From Pseudomonadota bacterium (lineage in GTDB: Bacteria > Myxococcota_A > Polyangia > Haliangiales > Haliangiaceae): a stretch of 64,000 nt of DNA. Location: positions 1 through 64,000 of the forward strand of contig JAKSDA010000034.1 in NCBI GenBank assembly GCA_022360315.1. The letters run 5' to 3'. Within the stretch, counting starts at the first letter, position 1; each line of letters begins with the position of its first letter. This document shows, piece by piece, positions 34,471-47,239 of this stretch. A program made the translations under genes and the position numbers. The notes below the pieces were generated by a model. It was not told the origin of the DNA and made no database searches. It was given only the letters and a program-made list of their open reading frames with translations.

Positions 34471-37308
34471 ATGCATATTCTCGGTATCTCGGCTTTTTAT
34501 CACGACAGCGCCGCCGTTCTGGTGCGCGATGGAGAGATTATCGCCGCAGCGCAAGAAGAGCGTTTCACCCGCCAAAAGCACGACGCGGCATTTCCCGTCC
34601 AGGCGGTGAAGTACTGTCTCGACCACGCCGGCATCACCATCGACGAGGTCGATTACGTCGGTTTCTACGAAAAGCCGCTCACCAAGTTCGAGCGCCTCAT
34701 CGAGACCTATCTGGCCTTTGCACCGCGCGGTTTCAGGTCGTTTCGCAAGGCTCTGCCGCTATGGCTGAGCAAAAAGCTATACTTGCCGCGGGTGATGGAC
34801 CGGGCACTCGGCCGCGATCGCAACAAACGCTACGTCTTTTGCGAGCATCACGAGTCTCACGCCGCCAGCGCGTTTTTTCCATCACCGTTCGACGAGGCCG
34901 CCATCATCACCATGGACGGAGTCGGCGAATGGGCGACCACCACCTTGGGCCACGGCAACGGCAACAAGATCAGCCTTTCGCACGAAATTCGCTTTCCCCA
35001 CTCGCTGGGTCTTCTCTACTCGGCCTTTACGTACTACACGGGATTCGAGGTCAACCGGGGCGAGTACAAACTCATGGGCCTGGCTCCGTACGGTCAGCCG
35101 AAGTACACAGATCTCATCTACGAGCACCTGATCGATGTCAAGGATGACGGTTCGTTCTGGATGAACATGGCCTATTTTGACTACGGCCATGGCCTGACCA
35201 TGACCAACCAGAGATTTGACCAGATTTTTGGTGGTCCGCCCCGGCGATCCGATGAATTGCTCGATCAACGCCACATGGACCTGGCCGCATCGATACAGCG
35301 CGTCACCGAAGAGATCATGTTAAAAACCGCGGTACATGTGCATAACCTCACTGGCTCGAAGAATCTCTGTCTGGCCGGCGGTGTCGCGCTCAACTGTGTG
35401 GCCAATGGGCGTATTGTGCGCGAGGGGCCGTTCGACCGCATATGGATTCAGCCGGCTGCTGGCGACGCCGGTGGCGCACTGGGCGTGGCTCTATTGATCT
35501 GGTACCAGCTAGTCGGCAACCAGCGACGCGCTGCCAGCCCGGACGCTCAATCTGGCTCGCTACTCGGCCCCGAGTACGATATCGAGTCGATCCGAGCATT
35601 CCTCAACCGGGTTGGGGCCAATTACGAACTTCTCGAGCCAGACCAGCTGACCGATACAGTGGCCGACTTGCTCGCCGAGGGCAAGGTGATCGGCTGGTTT
35701 CAGGACCGCATGGAGTACGGCCCGCGCGCACTGGGCTGCCGCAGCATCATCGGCGATGCGCGCAGTGCCAGCATGCAGTCCACCATCAATCAAAAGGTCA
35801 AGTTTCGGGAATCGTTCCGTCCGTTCGCACCGTGCGTACTGCGCGAGCACGTGTCCGACTATTTCGACATGCGGCGCGACGAGGACAGTCCGTACATGCT
35901 CCTGGTCGCGCCCGTCAAAGCAGAGCGTCACAAAAAGCTCACCCCACAACAAGAAGATCTTCGCGGTATCGATCTGCTGCAAGTTCCGCGTTCGGACATC
36001 CCGGCCGTGACTCATGTCGATTACTCGGCCCGGGTCCAGACTGTCGACGCTGACCGGCACGCCAGGCTGCACGGACTGATGGAACGATTTTACCGCAAAT
36101 CCAACTGTCCAGTCATCGTCAATACCAGTTTTAACCTGAGCTGGGAGCCGATCGTCAATCGTCCGCAAGAGGCCTATCAGACATTCATGTTGTCGGATAT
36201 CGACGCGCTGGTGATGGACCGCATCCTGCTCCGCAAAAGCCGACAAAAATCCCACCAGAACCGTCGAACGAGCAATGGCGATGGCTCGGCAGAGGTCGAT
36301 CCCGGGCTGGAATCGGTGTGGAGTTGCCCGGCCTGCGGCGGCGATTTCGAAGTCGACGGGTCCGACAATATGGCCACGTGCGCCGGTTGTAAAGAAACGT
36401 TCCGGCGCGAAGATGGCATCTGGCAGCTCTACTGGCCCCACGAAACAATTGCCGGCGATGTTACGGAAACGGTGAAAGAGTTCTACGAGGAGCATCCGTT
36501 TCCCAACTATGACGAGGACGAAAACATCCAGTCGCTAATCGCCAAATCTCGACGCGGCATCTATGCCCGTTTACTCGGCGATCAGATCCCGTTCAACGCC
36601 GACGTGCTCGAAGTCGGATGCGGAACCGGTCAACTCAGCAATTTTCTGGGTATCGGCTGCCGCACAGTCATCGGCACCGACCTGTGCATGAACTCACTCC
36701 GGCTGGCCGAAGAATTTCGCAAAAAACAGGGCCTTTCGCGGGTCCGGTTCATCCAGATGAACCTGTTCCGGCCGGCAGTACGCAACCGGCAATTCGACGT
36801 GGTCCTGTGCAACGGAGTTTTGCACCACACCAGCGACCCCCTGGGGGGGTTCCGGCGCATCGCCGAGCTGGTAAAGCCGGGGGGTCATATTGCGATCGGC
36901 CTCTACAACCGGTACGGCCGGCTTCTGCTCGATACCCGGCGGGCGATCTTCCGTTTGACCGGTGGGCGCTTCAAGTGGATCGACCCATATATCCGAAAAA
37001 CCCCAATGAGCGCCGAGAAACAGGATGCCTGGTTTTCCGATCAGTACTGTCATCCTCACGAGTCCAAGCACACCATGGATGAAGTGTTGCGTTGGTACCA
37101 GGAGGCCGGCATCGAGTTCATCAATGCGATTCCCAAGTTTCGACCAGACGAGGCGTTTAGCGCGCGCGAGCACCTTTTTGGCCGGTCCGAGCCCGGAACC
37201 GGTTTTCAGCGGGCCATGGCTCAGGCCCAGATGATAGTGAAGGGATCACGCGAAGGGGGATTCTTCGTGGTTATTGGCCGAAAACATCACATCGAGGACA
37301 AGCGATGA
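34471..37308 (+). CDS. Carbamoyltransferase (NodU/CmcH family) fused to a zinc-ribbon methyltransferase
   Basis: 945 residues. Residues of about 1-590 are a complete NodU/CmcH/HypF-type carbamoyltransferase: 'MHILGISAFYHDSAAVLVRD', 'HHESHAASAFFPSPF' (metal/carbamoyl-adenylate histidines), 'LCLAGGVALNCVANG' and 'GPRALGCRSIIGDAR'. It transfers carbamoyl from carbamoyl phosphate to a hydroxyl, via ATP. A charged linker (595-615) leads to a four-cysteine ribbon ('CPACGG...CAGC', about 622-645) and a class I SAM methyltransferase with 'VLEVGCGTGQLSNFLG' (about 711) and 'DVVLCNGVLHHTSDPLGGF'. The fusion suggests carbamoylation and methylation of one small molecule or glycan. Stop overlaps the SxtJ-like gene by 4 nt. 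It occurs with SxtJ/DUF5989 genes as in many uncharacterised secondary or surface-metabolism loci. Confidence 0.9.
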   Translation: MHILGISAFYHDSAAVLVRDGEIIAAAQEERFTRQKHDAAFPVQAVKYCLDHAGITIDEVDYVGFYEKPLTKFERLIETYLAFAPRGFRSFRKALPLWLSKKLYLPRVMDRALGRDRNKRYVFCEHHESHAASAFFPSPFDEAAIITMDGVGEWATTTLGHGNGNKISLSHEIRFPHSLGLLYSAFTYYTGFEVNRGEYKLMGLAPYGQPKYTDLIYEHLIDVKDDGSFWMNMAYFDYGHGLTMTNQRFDQIFGGPPRRSDELLDQRHMDLAASIQRVTEEIMLKTAVHVHNLTGSKNLCLAGGVALNCVANGRIVREGPFDRIWIQPAAGDAGGALGVALLIWYQLVGNQRRAASPDAQSGSLLGPEYDIESIRAFLNRVGANYELLEPDQLTDTVADLLAEGKVIGWFQDRMEYGPRALGCRSIIGDARSASMQSTINQKVKFRESFRPFAPCVLREHVSDYFDMRRDEDSPYMLLVAPVKAERHKKLTPQQEDLRGIDLLQVPRSDIPAVTHVDYSARVQTVDADRHARLHGLMERFYRKSNCPVIVNTSFNLSWEPIVNRPQEAYQTFMLSDIDALVMDRILLRKSRQKSHQNRRTSNGDGSAEVDPGLESVWSCPACGGDFEVDGSDNMATCAGCKETFRREDGIWQLYWPHETIAGDVTETVKEFYEEHPFPNYDEDENIQSLIAKSRRGIYARLLGDQIPFNADVLEVGCGTGQLSNFLGIGCRTVIGTDLCMNSLRLAEEFRKKQGLSRVRFIQMNLFRPAVRNRQFDVVLCNGVLHHTSDPLGGFRRIAELVKPGGHIAIGLYNRYGRLLLDTRRAIFRLTGGRFKWIDPYIRKTPMSAEKQDAWFSDQYCHPHESKHTMDEVLRWYQEAGIEFINAIPKFRPDEAFSAREHLFGRSEPGTGFQRAMAQAQMIVKGSREGGFFVVIGRKHHIEDKR

Positions 37309-37712
37309 TCGAACCGGTCTGGTTTCCAACCGACAAGCAACTGCGACAGTTTGCGGTAGTTTCGCTGTTCGGATTTGCAATGATCGGGGCTCTCGCTCAC
37401 TGCAACTTTGGCTGGCACAATGCATCGTACGCGTTGTGGGCCATCGGCGCGATGACCTTCGCTGTCGGCCTGGCATTGCCCCGGGCCGTCTTTCCAGTCT
37501 ACGGCGTGCTCATGCTGATCGCCCTGCCCATTGGACTGGTGATCTCGGCCGTACTCATGCGGGTTCTATTCTACGTTGTAATGACTCCACTGGGCCTGCT
37601 CTTCCGGTTGTTCCGGCGGGATCCACTGCGCTTGAACAAGCCCGCACTCGACTCTTATTGGATCGCGCGCGACAAAAAAGTCGATCCTGCCAGTTACTAC
37701 CGGCAAGCCTGA
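37305..37712 (+). CDS. SxtJ-family small membrane protein
   Basis: 135 residues, beginning inside the stop of the carbamoyltransferase fusion (ATGA). Three to four hydrophobic helices (about 20-34, 42-60, 65-90) are followed by a basic 'LFRRDPLRLNKP' and 'SYWIARDKKVDPASYYRQA'. That ending is typical of the SxtJ family found next to carbamoyltransferases, including in saxitoxin clusters. The molecular role is unknown; it is probably a membrane partner of the upstream enzyme. 35 bp separate it from the next small gene. Confidence 0.8.
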   Translation: MIEPVWFPTDKQLRQFAVVSLFGFAMIGALAHCNFGWHNASYALWAIGAMTFAVGLALPRAVFPVYGVLMLIALPIGLVISAVLMRVLFYVVMTPLGLLFRLFRRDPLRLNKPALDSYWIARDKKVDPASYYRQA

Positions 37713-37747
37713 CCGAGCAGGCCAGCGGCCAGGGAACAGTGACCACG

Positions 37748-37963
37748 ATGTCCGAAACCGAGCACAAACCGACCGACACAGACAATGAGTTCGTCCACCA
37801 GGGTGCGATGAAGCGCAGTTCGCTGGCTGGCGAGATATTCTTTTTCCTCAAGAGCCACAGAAAGTGGTGGATGTTGCCGCTGCTTATCCTCTTTCTGCTC
37901 TTCGGTGGCCTTCTCATCCTGTCGGGCACAGGAGCAGCGCCATTTATCTACACGCTCTTCTGA
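37748..37963 (+). CDS. DUF5989-type small single-pass membrane protein
   Basis: 71 residues from ATG 37748. After a polar N-terminus comes 'EIFFFLKSHRKWWMLPLLIL', the hallmark of DUF5989 proteins, and a transmembrane helix ending near the C-terminus ('GAAPFIYTLF'). The family regularly follows SxtJ-like and carbamoyltransferase genes, so it is presumably the third member of this operon. Function unknown. Confidence 0.82.
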   Translation: MSETEHKPTDTDNEFVHQGAMKRSSLAGEIFFFLKSHRKWWMLPLLILFLLFGGLLILSGTGAAPFIYTLF

Positions 37964-38096
37964 GCCACCTGCCTTGTTTCTGTCTCAGCTCGTTTTGTGG
38001 TTTAGCATCAGAGGATTGAGCGCTTTATGCCGGCAAGCAAGGAGCGCGAATTCGTGGGGATCCGTCACAGGCCGATGCCGATTGCCGAGGTCAGGC

Positions 38097-41597
<3,501 letters not shown>

Positions 41598-41743
41598 GGG
41601 CTCTATCGCGAAGTGTGGAAACCGTAGCGCATGTGGCAGCCAACGTGCCGGCGAAACGTGCCGACCCGGCTACGGTACCCAATCGGTCTGATCTACTGGC
41701 CCGCGCAGATTGCTAAAATGGGGTAGATAAACTACCCACGGAG

Positions 41744-43609
41744 GTGCGACAGCGCGCCGTGAACTACCTGCAAACCGATCCCATAACACGAAGCAATCTA
41801 CTGTTTTTATTGGCTTTCCCATTCGCAATCGGAGCCCTTGGCGGATGCGGCAGCAATGGCGATCCCGGATTCAACGGGTTTCCGGACGGCGCTCGACTGG
41901 TCGTTCTCGACCCGCCCGGTGACGCTCTTGGTATGACTTATAACGACCGTATAACCCTTCGAGTTCGTTATGAAAAAGAATCGGGCCAGACAATCTCGGG
42001 CAGTTTGGTCGAGTTTGCTCTGGTGGCCACCTCGGAGCCGGAGGATACCGCCGGGTCGACGCTCTCGAACAATCAGGCGAGCACCAACTCGCTGGGAGTC
42101 GCTCAGGTCGATCTTGTCGTGGGTGCGCAAGAGGCGACGTTTCGAGTGAGTGTCGACGCCCAGGACGCGCCAACTGCGTATTTTCACATCAATGTTTCCG
42201 AGGGCGGCTTTACCAGGCTGTACATAACGCCTGTGCACGACGGCTGGCGGGCCGAAGACAGCTTTTCGACGATCCAGGTCCGGCTCTATCGCAGGTCTCG
42301 GATAGTCCCACTGCCCAGCGCGGCAAGGTCTGGCGCAGCCGACGTGTACGGCTGTGCCAGCCTGGACGTGGACGACCTGCCCGACTCATTGGCTCCGCCG
42401 CGTTCACTCGACAGCTTTGGCGGCACGGTCGACTATTTGAATGTCAATGCCGGTCAGCCGCATGCCATTGTCGCCTGGACAGAGATCGCCGAGAGTGCGA
42501 CGCCGATCCCGGTGGGAGCCGGGTGTGTCGACCTGGGTGGCACCCAATTGCCCAACAGCAGGGTCCATCTCGACCTGGTGGTCAGCGATCGGGATCTGGT
42601 TCTCGACGGTGTGGCGATCGTGTCGCAGTTCGATCTCGAGCCCGTGTCGGCTGTCATCGAGCAGGGCGGCGCCGATCGCCCGTGGCGGGTTCTCGCCTGC
42701 CCGGCCGGGCCCGGTCAGTTATTGCTCGACTGTGCGCTCGATGCGGCGGCTCCCGACGGCGCACTCGACTGCGTGGTAACCGGATCGAGTGCGCTGGTCG
42801 ATGCGGTCTCGACCCATCGTGGGGCTCCCGACGGAGCTAGTTGTCGGCCCGAGATACTGCCGCCGAGCGCGCAGTCTCTCGATCGGATGCTCACCGACGC
42901 GGTCGCCGCGGGTGCGGGGTTCCCGGTCGGCGACCAGCTACTCGCCGCGCTCGCCATGCGTTCGGCGATTGCCGACTCGTTTACCCTCGGATCCGAGGTA
43001 TCGGCGCTGTCGTCGCGAGCAGCGCGCCATCGCTTGATCGCGATCGCGGTGGGCACAGCTTCTCAGCAGTACACGCTCGACCTTTCCGCGACCAGCCGAC
43101 CGGTAGTCGACGCGCGGCCAGTCGGAGTCGACCTGTTCGGCGACCGGGTGACGGTCGGCACTCACGCATTCACCCTGCGCTACGGCAGCGTTGCGCGCGA
43201 CGGCTTCACCGAGCTGGCCCTGGTTCCGGCTGGTCTCGGCAGTGAGGCCGAAACTCTGGGCACAGCCCTGGCGCGATCGGTTCGCGATGATAGCAGCGGG
43301 CAAACCGGCTGTGCCGGGTTCAGCGCCATTACCTGCGCCGCCATCTCACAGCCAGATTCCTGTCTGCTCACCGCCTGCCAAAGCGGCAGCACTGCCCTGG
43401 ATGGGCTGATGACCGACTGGTGGCGCATGCTCGACGGACCGGGTCTGGACTTTGCGCTGGCCAGCGATGCGGTTGTGGCGTCCGATCCAGACGGCGATCT
43501 TCTCATCGACGAAGTCGGCGCAGGCGCCGACAGTGAGACCCCTGGCACCTGGTCGGCAACCATGACCCTGGCCAATGGCGAAGAGGTCGCGATCACCGGC
43601 GAGTTCTGA
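41744..43609 (+). CDS. Large lipoprotein of unknown function
   Basis: 621 residues from GTG 41744; GTG 41759 is an equally good start because the GGAGG at 41740 would then serve as ribosome binding site. The signal ends 'FAIGALGGCGSNGD', a clear lipobox (L-G-G-C). Residues of about 45-135 resemble an Ig-like/big domain ('DRITLRVRYEKESGQTISGS'). The remainder is beta-rich with scattered cysteines and ends 'SATMTLANGEEVAITGEF'. No enzyme signature. Similar lipoproteins are abundant in Myxococcota envelopes. It diverges from dnaE and converges on the small tail-anchored protein gene. Confidence 0.75.
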   Translation: MRQRAVNYLQTDPITRSNLLFLLAFPFAIGALGGCGSNGDPGFNGFPDGARLVVLDPPGDALGMTYNDRITLRVRYEKESGQTISGSLVEFALVATSEPEDTAGSTLSNNQASTNSLGVAQVDLVVGAQEATFRVSVDAQDAPTAYFHINVSEGGFTRLYITPVHDGWRAEDSFSTIQVRLYRRSRIVPLPSAARSGAADVYGCASLDVDDLPDSLAPPRSLDSFGGTVDYLNVNAGQPHAIVAWTEIAESATPIPVGAGCVDLGGTQLPNSRVHLDLVVSDRDLVLDGVAIVSQFDLEPVSAVIEQGGADRPWRVLACPAGPGQLLLDCALDAAAPDGALDCVVTGSSALVDAVSTHRGAPDGASCRPEILPPSAQSLDRMLTDAVAAGAGFPVGDQLLAALAMRSAIADSFTLGSEVSALSSRAARHRLIAIAVGTASQQYTLDLSATSRPVVDARPVGVDLFGDRVTVGTHAFTLRYGSVARDGFTELALVPAGLGSEAETLGTALARSVRDDSSGQTGCAGFSAITCAAISQPDSCLLTACQSGSTALDGLMTDWWRMLDGPGLDFALASDAVVASDPDGDLLIDEVGAGADSETPGTWSATMTLANGEEVAITGEF

Positions 43610-43706
43610 AGCCGATCCCCTGTCGAGGGTGAGTGCGCGTTTCACCGCGGACCAATCCCGAACTACTCTCCGGTGACCTCACGAAGCCGAGGCCGATAAC
43701 CGAAGC

Positions 43707-44270
43707 TTACGATATGGTCATAGCGATAAAAAAACTGGCCACGGTGGATACCAGCATCAATAACAAAAGAAACAGGTTGCCCTTCGCGAACTGGCTATTT
43801 TCGAAAAAACTGTTTCCGAGTTGGCCATGCTCGAAACCGTCGTTTTTCATTTCTATATTGCCACCCTGCGATTTGCGCTCCTGTCGGTGCTCATCGTGTG
43901 TTTCGCGCGTGTGTTTTTTCGCTGCGCCAAGTTCCATAGCACCGTTTTCTGTCGCGCTATTCTCTGTCTCGCCATTCCATATGGGTGGCAACGCGAACTG
44001 GGCCATGCGCTGACTGAGCGTGGGGTGCACACCTTTTTCGCTGTGCAGAGCGCTCATGCGCGATCGCAAGCGGAACATCCGGGTAACCGCCTCGGCTGCA
44101 GAACACTCTGCATTGTGACATGCAGTGCGCAGCTCGATGAGATCACTCTCGAGCTGCAGCGCTTTTAGGTCGGGCCGGTCCCACATTTGATAGCGAAACT
44201 TCGCTCTGGAAACGACATGCAGCATGTCGTTGATCAGATAAATTGCAGCTTTATAAGAACGCACCGTCAT
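43707..44270 (-). CDS. Hypothetical tail-anchored protein
   Basis: 187 residues. The start ATG (complement 44268-44270) has an excellent AGGAGG site seven bases upstream, which decides it over longer versions. Residues 1-95 are helical with two close Cys ('RTACHNAECSAAEAV'). The middle is Asn/Glu/Lys-rich ('NGETENSATENGAMELGA', 'EHRQERKSQGG') and ends with short repeated phrases ('FEHGQLGNSFFENSQFAKGN'). The final 20 residues are a transmembrane helix ('LFLLLLMLVSTVASFFIAM'). No family recognised. The protein should sit on the inner membrane facing the cytoplasm. Confidence 0.65.
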   Translation of the reverse strand: MTVRSYKAAIYLINDMLHVVSRAKFRYQMWDRPDLKALQLESDLIELRTACHNAECSAAEAVTRMFRLRSRMSALHSEKGVHPTLSQRMAQFALPPIWNGETENSATENGAMELGAAKKHTRETHDEHRQERKSQGGNIEMKNDGFEHGQLGNSFFENSQFAKGNLFLLLLMLVSTVASFFIAMTIS

Positions 44271-44749
44271 TCGACCTCCTGAGTGCTGAACGCTGCGGGC
44301 CAGACCACTTGCCCACCTGCTCAAAACCACGTTTGATGCCTCGTTGCTGATTCGTATGACGAAGCAAGTTCAGTGCCAGCAATTCTGTGCGTTCGGTTGC
44401 AGCGTGTACAGGCAAAACCAGACAGTTAGCTCGAAGGCAGTGCAGCGAGCCAGCTGTGCTGGGCACAGACGACCCCGGCTAGTAGTCCGCATGGCCTGGT
44501 CGTCAGTCCCCGGATCGGATTCGGATCGGCTGGGCGTCCGGCTGCTGGGCCCAGTGGAGTTGTCACCGAGCCGAGCAGCTCAAACACATCAGCGAAGCGC
44601 ATGTCGCGGCTCTCCACAGACTGCTATCGTCTCGTTTTGGTATGGCAAAATTGCCTGGTGGTGCACCCAATGATTGACATGGGCACAGGCCGCGTGATGT
44701 TTGAGAAGAACCTGTCAGGCGCGATCTTCCAGCAACGTGGAGAGTATTG
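44271..44749. other. 479-bp divergent intergenic region
   Basis: I see no convincing gene. A TTGACA box at 44674-44679, about 70 bp before the glutathione S-transferase start, could be a -35 element, but the matching -10 (GATGTT) is poor. The other promoter must serve the tail-anchored protein on the opposite strand. No clear inverted repeats. Confidence 0.35.
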
Positions 44750-45346
44750 ATGAAGTTGTATTATGCACCGCAAACGCGCGCGATTCGGCCGCGCTGGCTG
44801 TTAGAAGAACTGGGCGAGCCCTACGACCTGATCAAGCTCGACATTGCTGCGAGGGACCAGAAAAAGCCCGAGCACCTGGCGCTCCATCCGCTCGGCAAGG
44901 TTCCCGTACTGGTGGACGGGGATGTGACCATGATCGAATCGCTGGCCATCTGCTTGTATCTGGCCGACAAATATCTGGACCGCGGACTGGCACCGCCTCA
45001 TAGTGCACCCGCGCGTCCGTATTATTATCAGTGGTGTGTGTACTCGATCGGCACTCTCGAGCCGACTATTTTGGCCACGATGATCGCCAGGCAGCGCGGT
45101 GATGCCGATGCTGCGCTGGCCCGCGTCGACCAGGGCACGTTCGGAGAGGCAGTTGCGGTGATCGAAAACGCCCTGGCCAATCGCCGCTATTTGCTCGGCG
45201 ATAAGTTCACTGCAGCCGATATCATGGTGGGCTCGATCTTTGGATGGGGGGCCGGGATGGGCCTGTTCCAGCCGTCCGAGACCATCGGCCGTTACATGGG
45301 CACTCTCTCTGGCCGGCCCGCGTTTCAAAAAGTCATGGCCGACTGA
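44750..45346 (+). CDS. Glutathione S-transferase family protein
   Basis: 198 residues. ATG 44750 (after GGAGAG) begins 'MKLYYAPQTRAIRPRWLLEE', the thioredoxin-like domain. 'GKVPVLVDGDVTMIESLAIC' contains the cis-Pro and the glutathione-contacting Glu-Ser pair, and 'ICLYLADKY' closes the domain. The C-terminal all-helical domain carries 'GDKFTAADIMVGSIFGW', the conserved N-capping/ASP motif. It conjugates or reduces with glutathione in the cytosol; substrate unknown. A monocistronic gene followed by 260 bp of non-coding DNA. Confidence 0.9.
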   Translation: MKLYYAPQTRAIRPRWLLEELGEPYDLIKLDIAARDQKKPEHLALHPLGKVPVLVDGDVTMIESLAICLYLADKYLDRGLAPPHSAPARPYYYQWCVYSIGTLEPTILATMIARQRGDADAALARVDQGTFGEAVAVIENALANRRYLLGDKFTAADIMVGSIFGWGAGMGLFQPSETIGRYMGTLSGRPAFQKVMAD

Positions 45347-45606
45347 GTACAACATATCGAAAATTTGCAGCCAGTCGTGTTCGCCCCGGCCCACCGATGG
45401 CTCAATTGCTCGTCGGTCGGGTAGGCTCACCATGCTCCCTCTCCGACGTCTTGCCCTCGACGCGCTGGATCGACCCTACCGGGCACGTTCTTGCGGGGAG
45501 CTGTATTGAGTGAGTTTCCTATCGGCAACTCATCGCTCTCGGTCGCGCAATTGGCCGGTCCTATGCTCTGGCGCCACAATCTGCTCTGAAGCCGGTAGAC
45601 TAGGCC

Positions 45607-46044
45607 GTGATGACAGCATTTCACCTGGCATTTCCGGTTCGCGATCTCGACAGTACCCGGCAGTTCTATGTCGACCTACTCGGCTGCAAGGTCGGTCGAG
45701 TCGGGGATAAGTGGATCGACTTCGATTTTTTTGGCCATCAGATCACCGCGCACCGAGTGGCCGACAGTACAGCTTCGACTCCGCCGAAGGCATCTGGTTT
45801 GAGCAGCGAGGTCGACGGCAAGAGTGTTCCGGTGCCGCATTTTGGCGCTGTACTCGACTGGCAAGCCTGGCACCAGCTCGTCGATCGCCTGCGCGCGGCC
45901 GGTGTCGCTTTCGTGCTCGAACCGCAGATTCGCTTCGCCGGCCAGAGCGGCGAGCAAGCAACACTGTTCATCGCCGACCCGAGCGGAAATCACCTCGAAT
46001 TCAAGTCGCTCAAAAACCCGGCTGAACTGTTTCCCCCCGATTGA
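45607..46044 (+). CDS. VOC-family glyoxalase/dioxygenase-like protein
   Basis: 145 residues from GTG 45607 (the next codon is ATG, an equal alternative). It has two betaalphabeta-beta-beta modules: '[20 protein letters not shown]' with the first metal-ligand His, and '[18 protein letters not shown]' with the closing Glu. This is the vicinal-oxygen-chelate fold of glyoxalases, extradiol dioxygenases and resistance proteins. The residues for metal binding appear complete, but the substrate cannot be told. It converges on the SDR gene. Confidence 0.86.
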   Translation: MMTAFHLAFPVRDLDSTRQFYVDLLGCKVGRVGDKWIDFDFFGHQITAHRVADSTASTPPKASGLSSEVDGKSVPVPHFGAVLDWQAWHQLVDRLRAAGVAFVLEPQIRFAGQSGEQATLFIADPSGNHLEFKSLKNPAELFPPD

Positions 46045-46103
46045 TCGTGCCTTTGCACCGGCATCGCCGGCCCGAGCGATCGGCACCTCGCGGTCGTTGT
46101 GGA

Positions 46104-46160
46104 TTCATTGAGAGCTGAAAATCTGTCTTCAGTCGAGTTGCGGTTCATTGAGAACTCAAA
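46104..46160. repeat. Pair of short direct repeats, 40 bp apart
   Basis: TTCATTGAGAGCTGAAA at 46104-46120 and TTCATTGAGAACTCAAA at 46144-46160 match at 15 of 17 positions with a spacing of exactly 40 bp. They lie between the convergent VOC and SDR genes. No terminator-like hairpin is obvious in them; function unknown. Confidence 0.6.
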
Positions 46161-46187
46161 AAACCTGACTTGTGGTTGATTTGCGCT

Positions 46188-47021
46188 TTACCGCTGGCCA
46201 AAATGCCGCAGTGGTCGGGGGATGATCGACTGCAGCCGGCCAGCCATCAGGGATCGCACGCCGCCGGGAAGGATCCGCTTGAGTCGCCACATCATCCGTC
46301 CGTCGCGCATCGGCAACACATAGAGCCGACCCGCGATCACCGCGTCCACTGCGGCGCGCGCGACCTCGGGAGCCTGCAGGTTGGAGCTCTTCATCTTGCC
46401 TTCCGCCCAGCTGGCCAGCTTGCTGCTGACCGGACCGCGCGACGAGTCGACGATACGGGTGGTGAAGAAGGTCGGGCACAGAACGCTCACATGCACCCCG
46501 TGCCGCGCGGCTTCGGCGTAGAGCGTTTCACTCAAGGCGACCACAGCGGATTTGGTGACATTGTAGGGCGACAGAAATGGCGGAGACACCAGCCCGGCCG
46601 CAGACGCGACATTCATGATATAGCCGTGTTTGCGACGTTTCATGGTGGGATAGAACGCACGACAACCGTGGATGACGCCCCACAGGTTGATGTCGACAGC
46701 CCATTTCCAATCGTCGAGCGAGATGCCCTCGAATGGACCGCCGACCGCGACACCGGCGTTGTTGGCCACCAGATCCACCGTGCCGAGCGCTTCTTCGGCC
46801 TGTTGTGCCAGCGCCGAGATGGCCTCGTGGTCGCGTACATCGCACGTTACCACGTGAGCTTCGCCGCCCGCAGATTCGACCTGCCGGGCGGTGTCCTCGG
46901 CTCCGGCCCGGTCGATGTCGGCGATCACCACCCGTCCCCCTCGCTGTGCGATATCGATCGAAAGCGCGCGGCCCAGGCCGCTGGCTCCTCCGGTAACGAC
47001 TGCTCTTAGTTGTGATGTCAT
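46188..47021 (-). CDS. Short-chain dehydrogenase/reductase
   Basis: 277 residues. Classical SDR: cofactor motif 'VVTGGASGLGRAL' (TGxxxGxG), 'IADIDRAGAE' (Asp after beta-2 suggests NAD preference), 'DLVANNAGVAVGG' (NNAG), catalytic Ser in 'IMNVASAAGL' and 'YNVTK' (YxxxK). The C-terminal 60 residues, with 'GRLYVLPMRDGRMMWRLKRI', resemble SDRs associated with fatty-acid or sterol metabolism. A cytosolic oxidoreductase with unknown substrate. It stands alone on this strand, 218 bp from the hemF-like gene. Confidence 0.92.
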   Translation of the reverse strand: MTSQLRAVVTGGASGLGRALSIDIAQRGGRVVIADIDRAGAEDTARQVESAGGEAHVVTCDVRDHEAISALAQQAEEALGTVDLVANNAGVAVGGPFEGISLDDWKWAVDINLWGVIHGCRAFYPTMKRRKHGYIMNVASAAGLVSPPFLSPYNVTKSAVVALSETLYAEAARHGVHVSVLCPTFFTTRIVDSSRGPVSSKLASWAEGKMKSSNLQAPEVARAAVDAVIAGRLYVLPMRDGRMMWRLKRILPGGVRSLMAGRLQSIIPRPLRHFGQR

Positions 47022-47239
47022 GGTCTGTTCTCCAGACTGCCACTGCTAGCCGCACTCGACTGACGTTTCTGCAGTCCGGTACATCCATACACTCAATGGG
47101 ATCCCCGAGTACAGTCACCTCAAGTCCAAACGGAGAATCCTTCCGAGCGGCGACTCTGTCGCGCAAATCTCACCCCGGTGGCCGAACCGCTCGCACATCC
47201 CTGGGCCAACTTCCTGGGCCAACCCCGGTGAGCCCGAGT

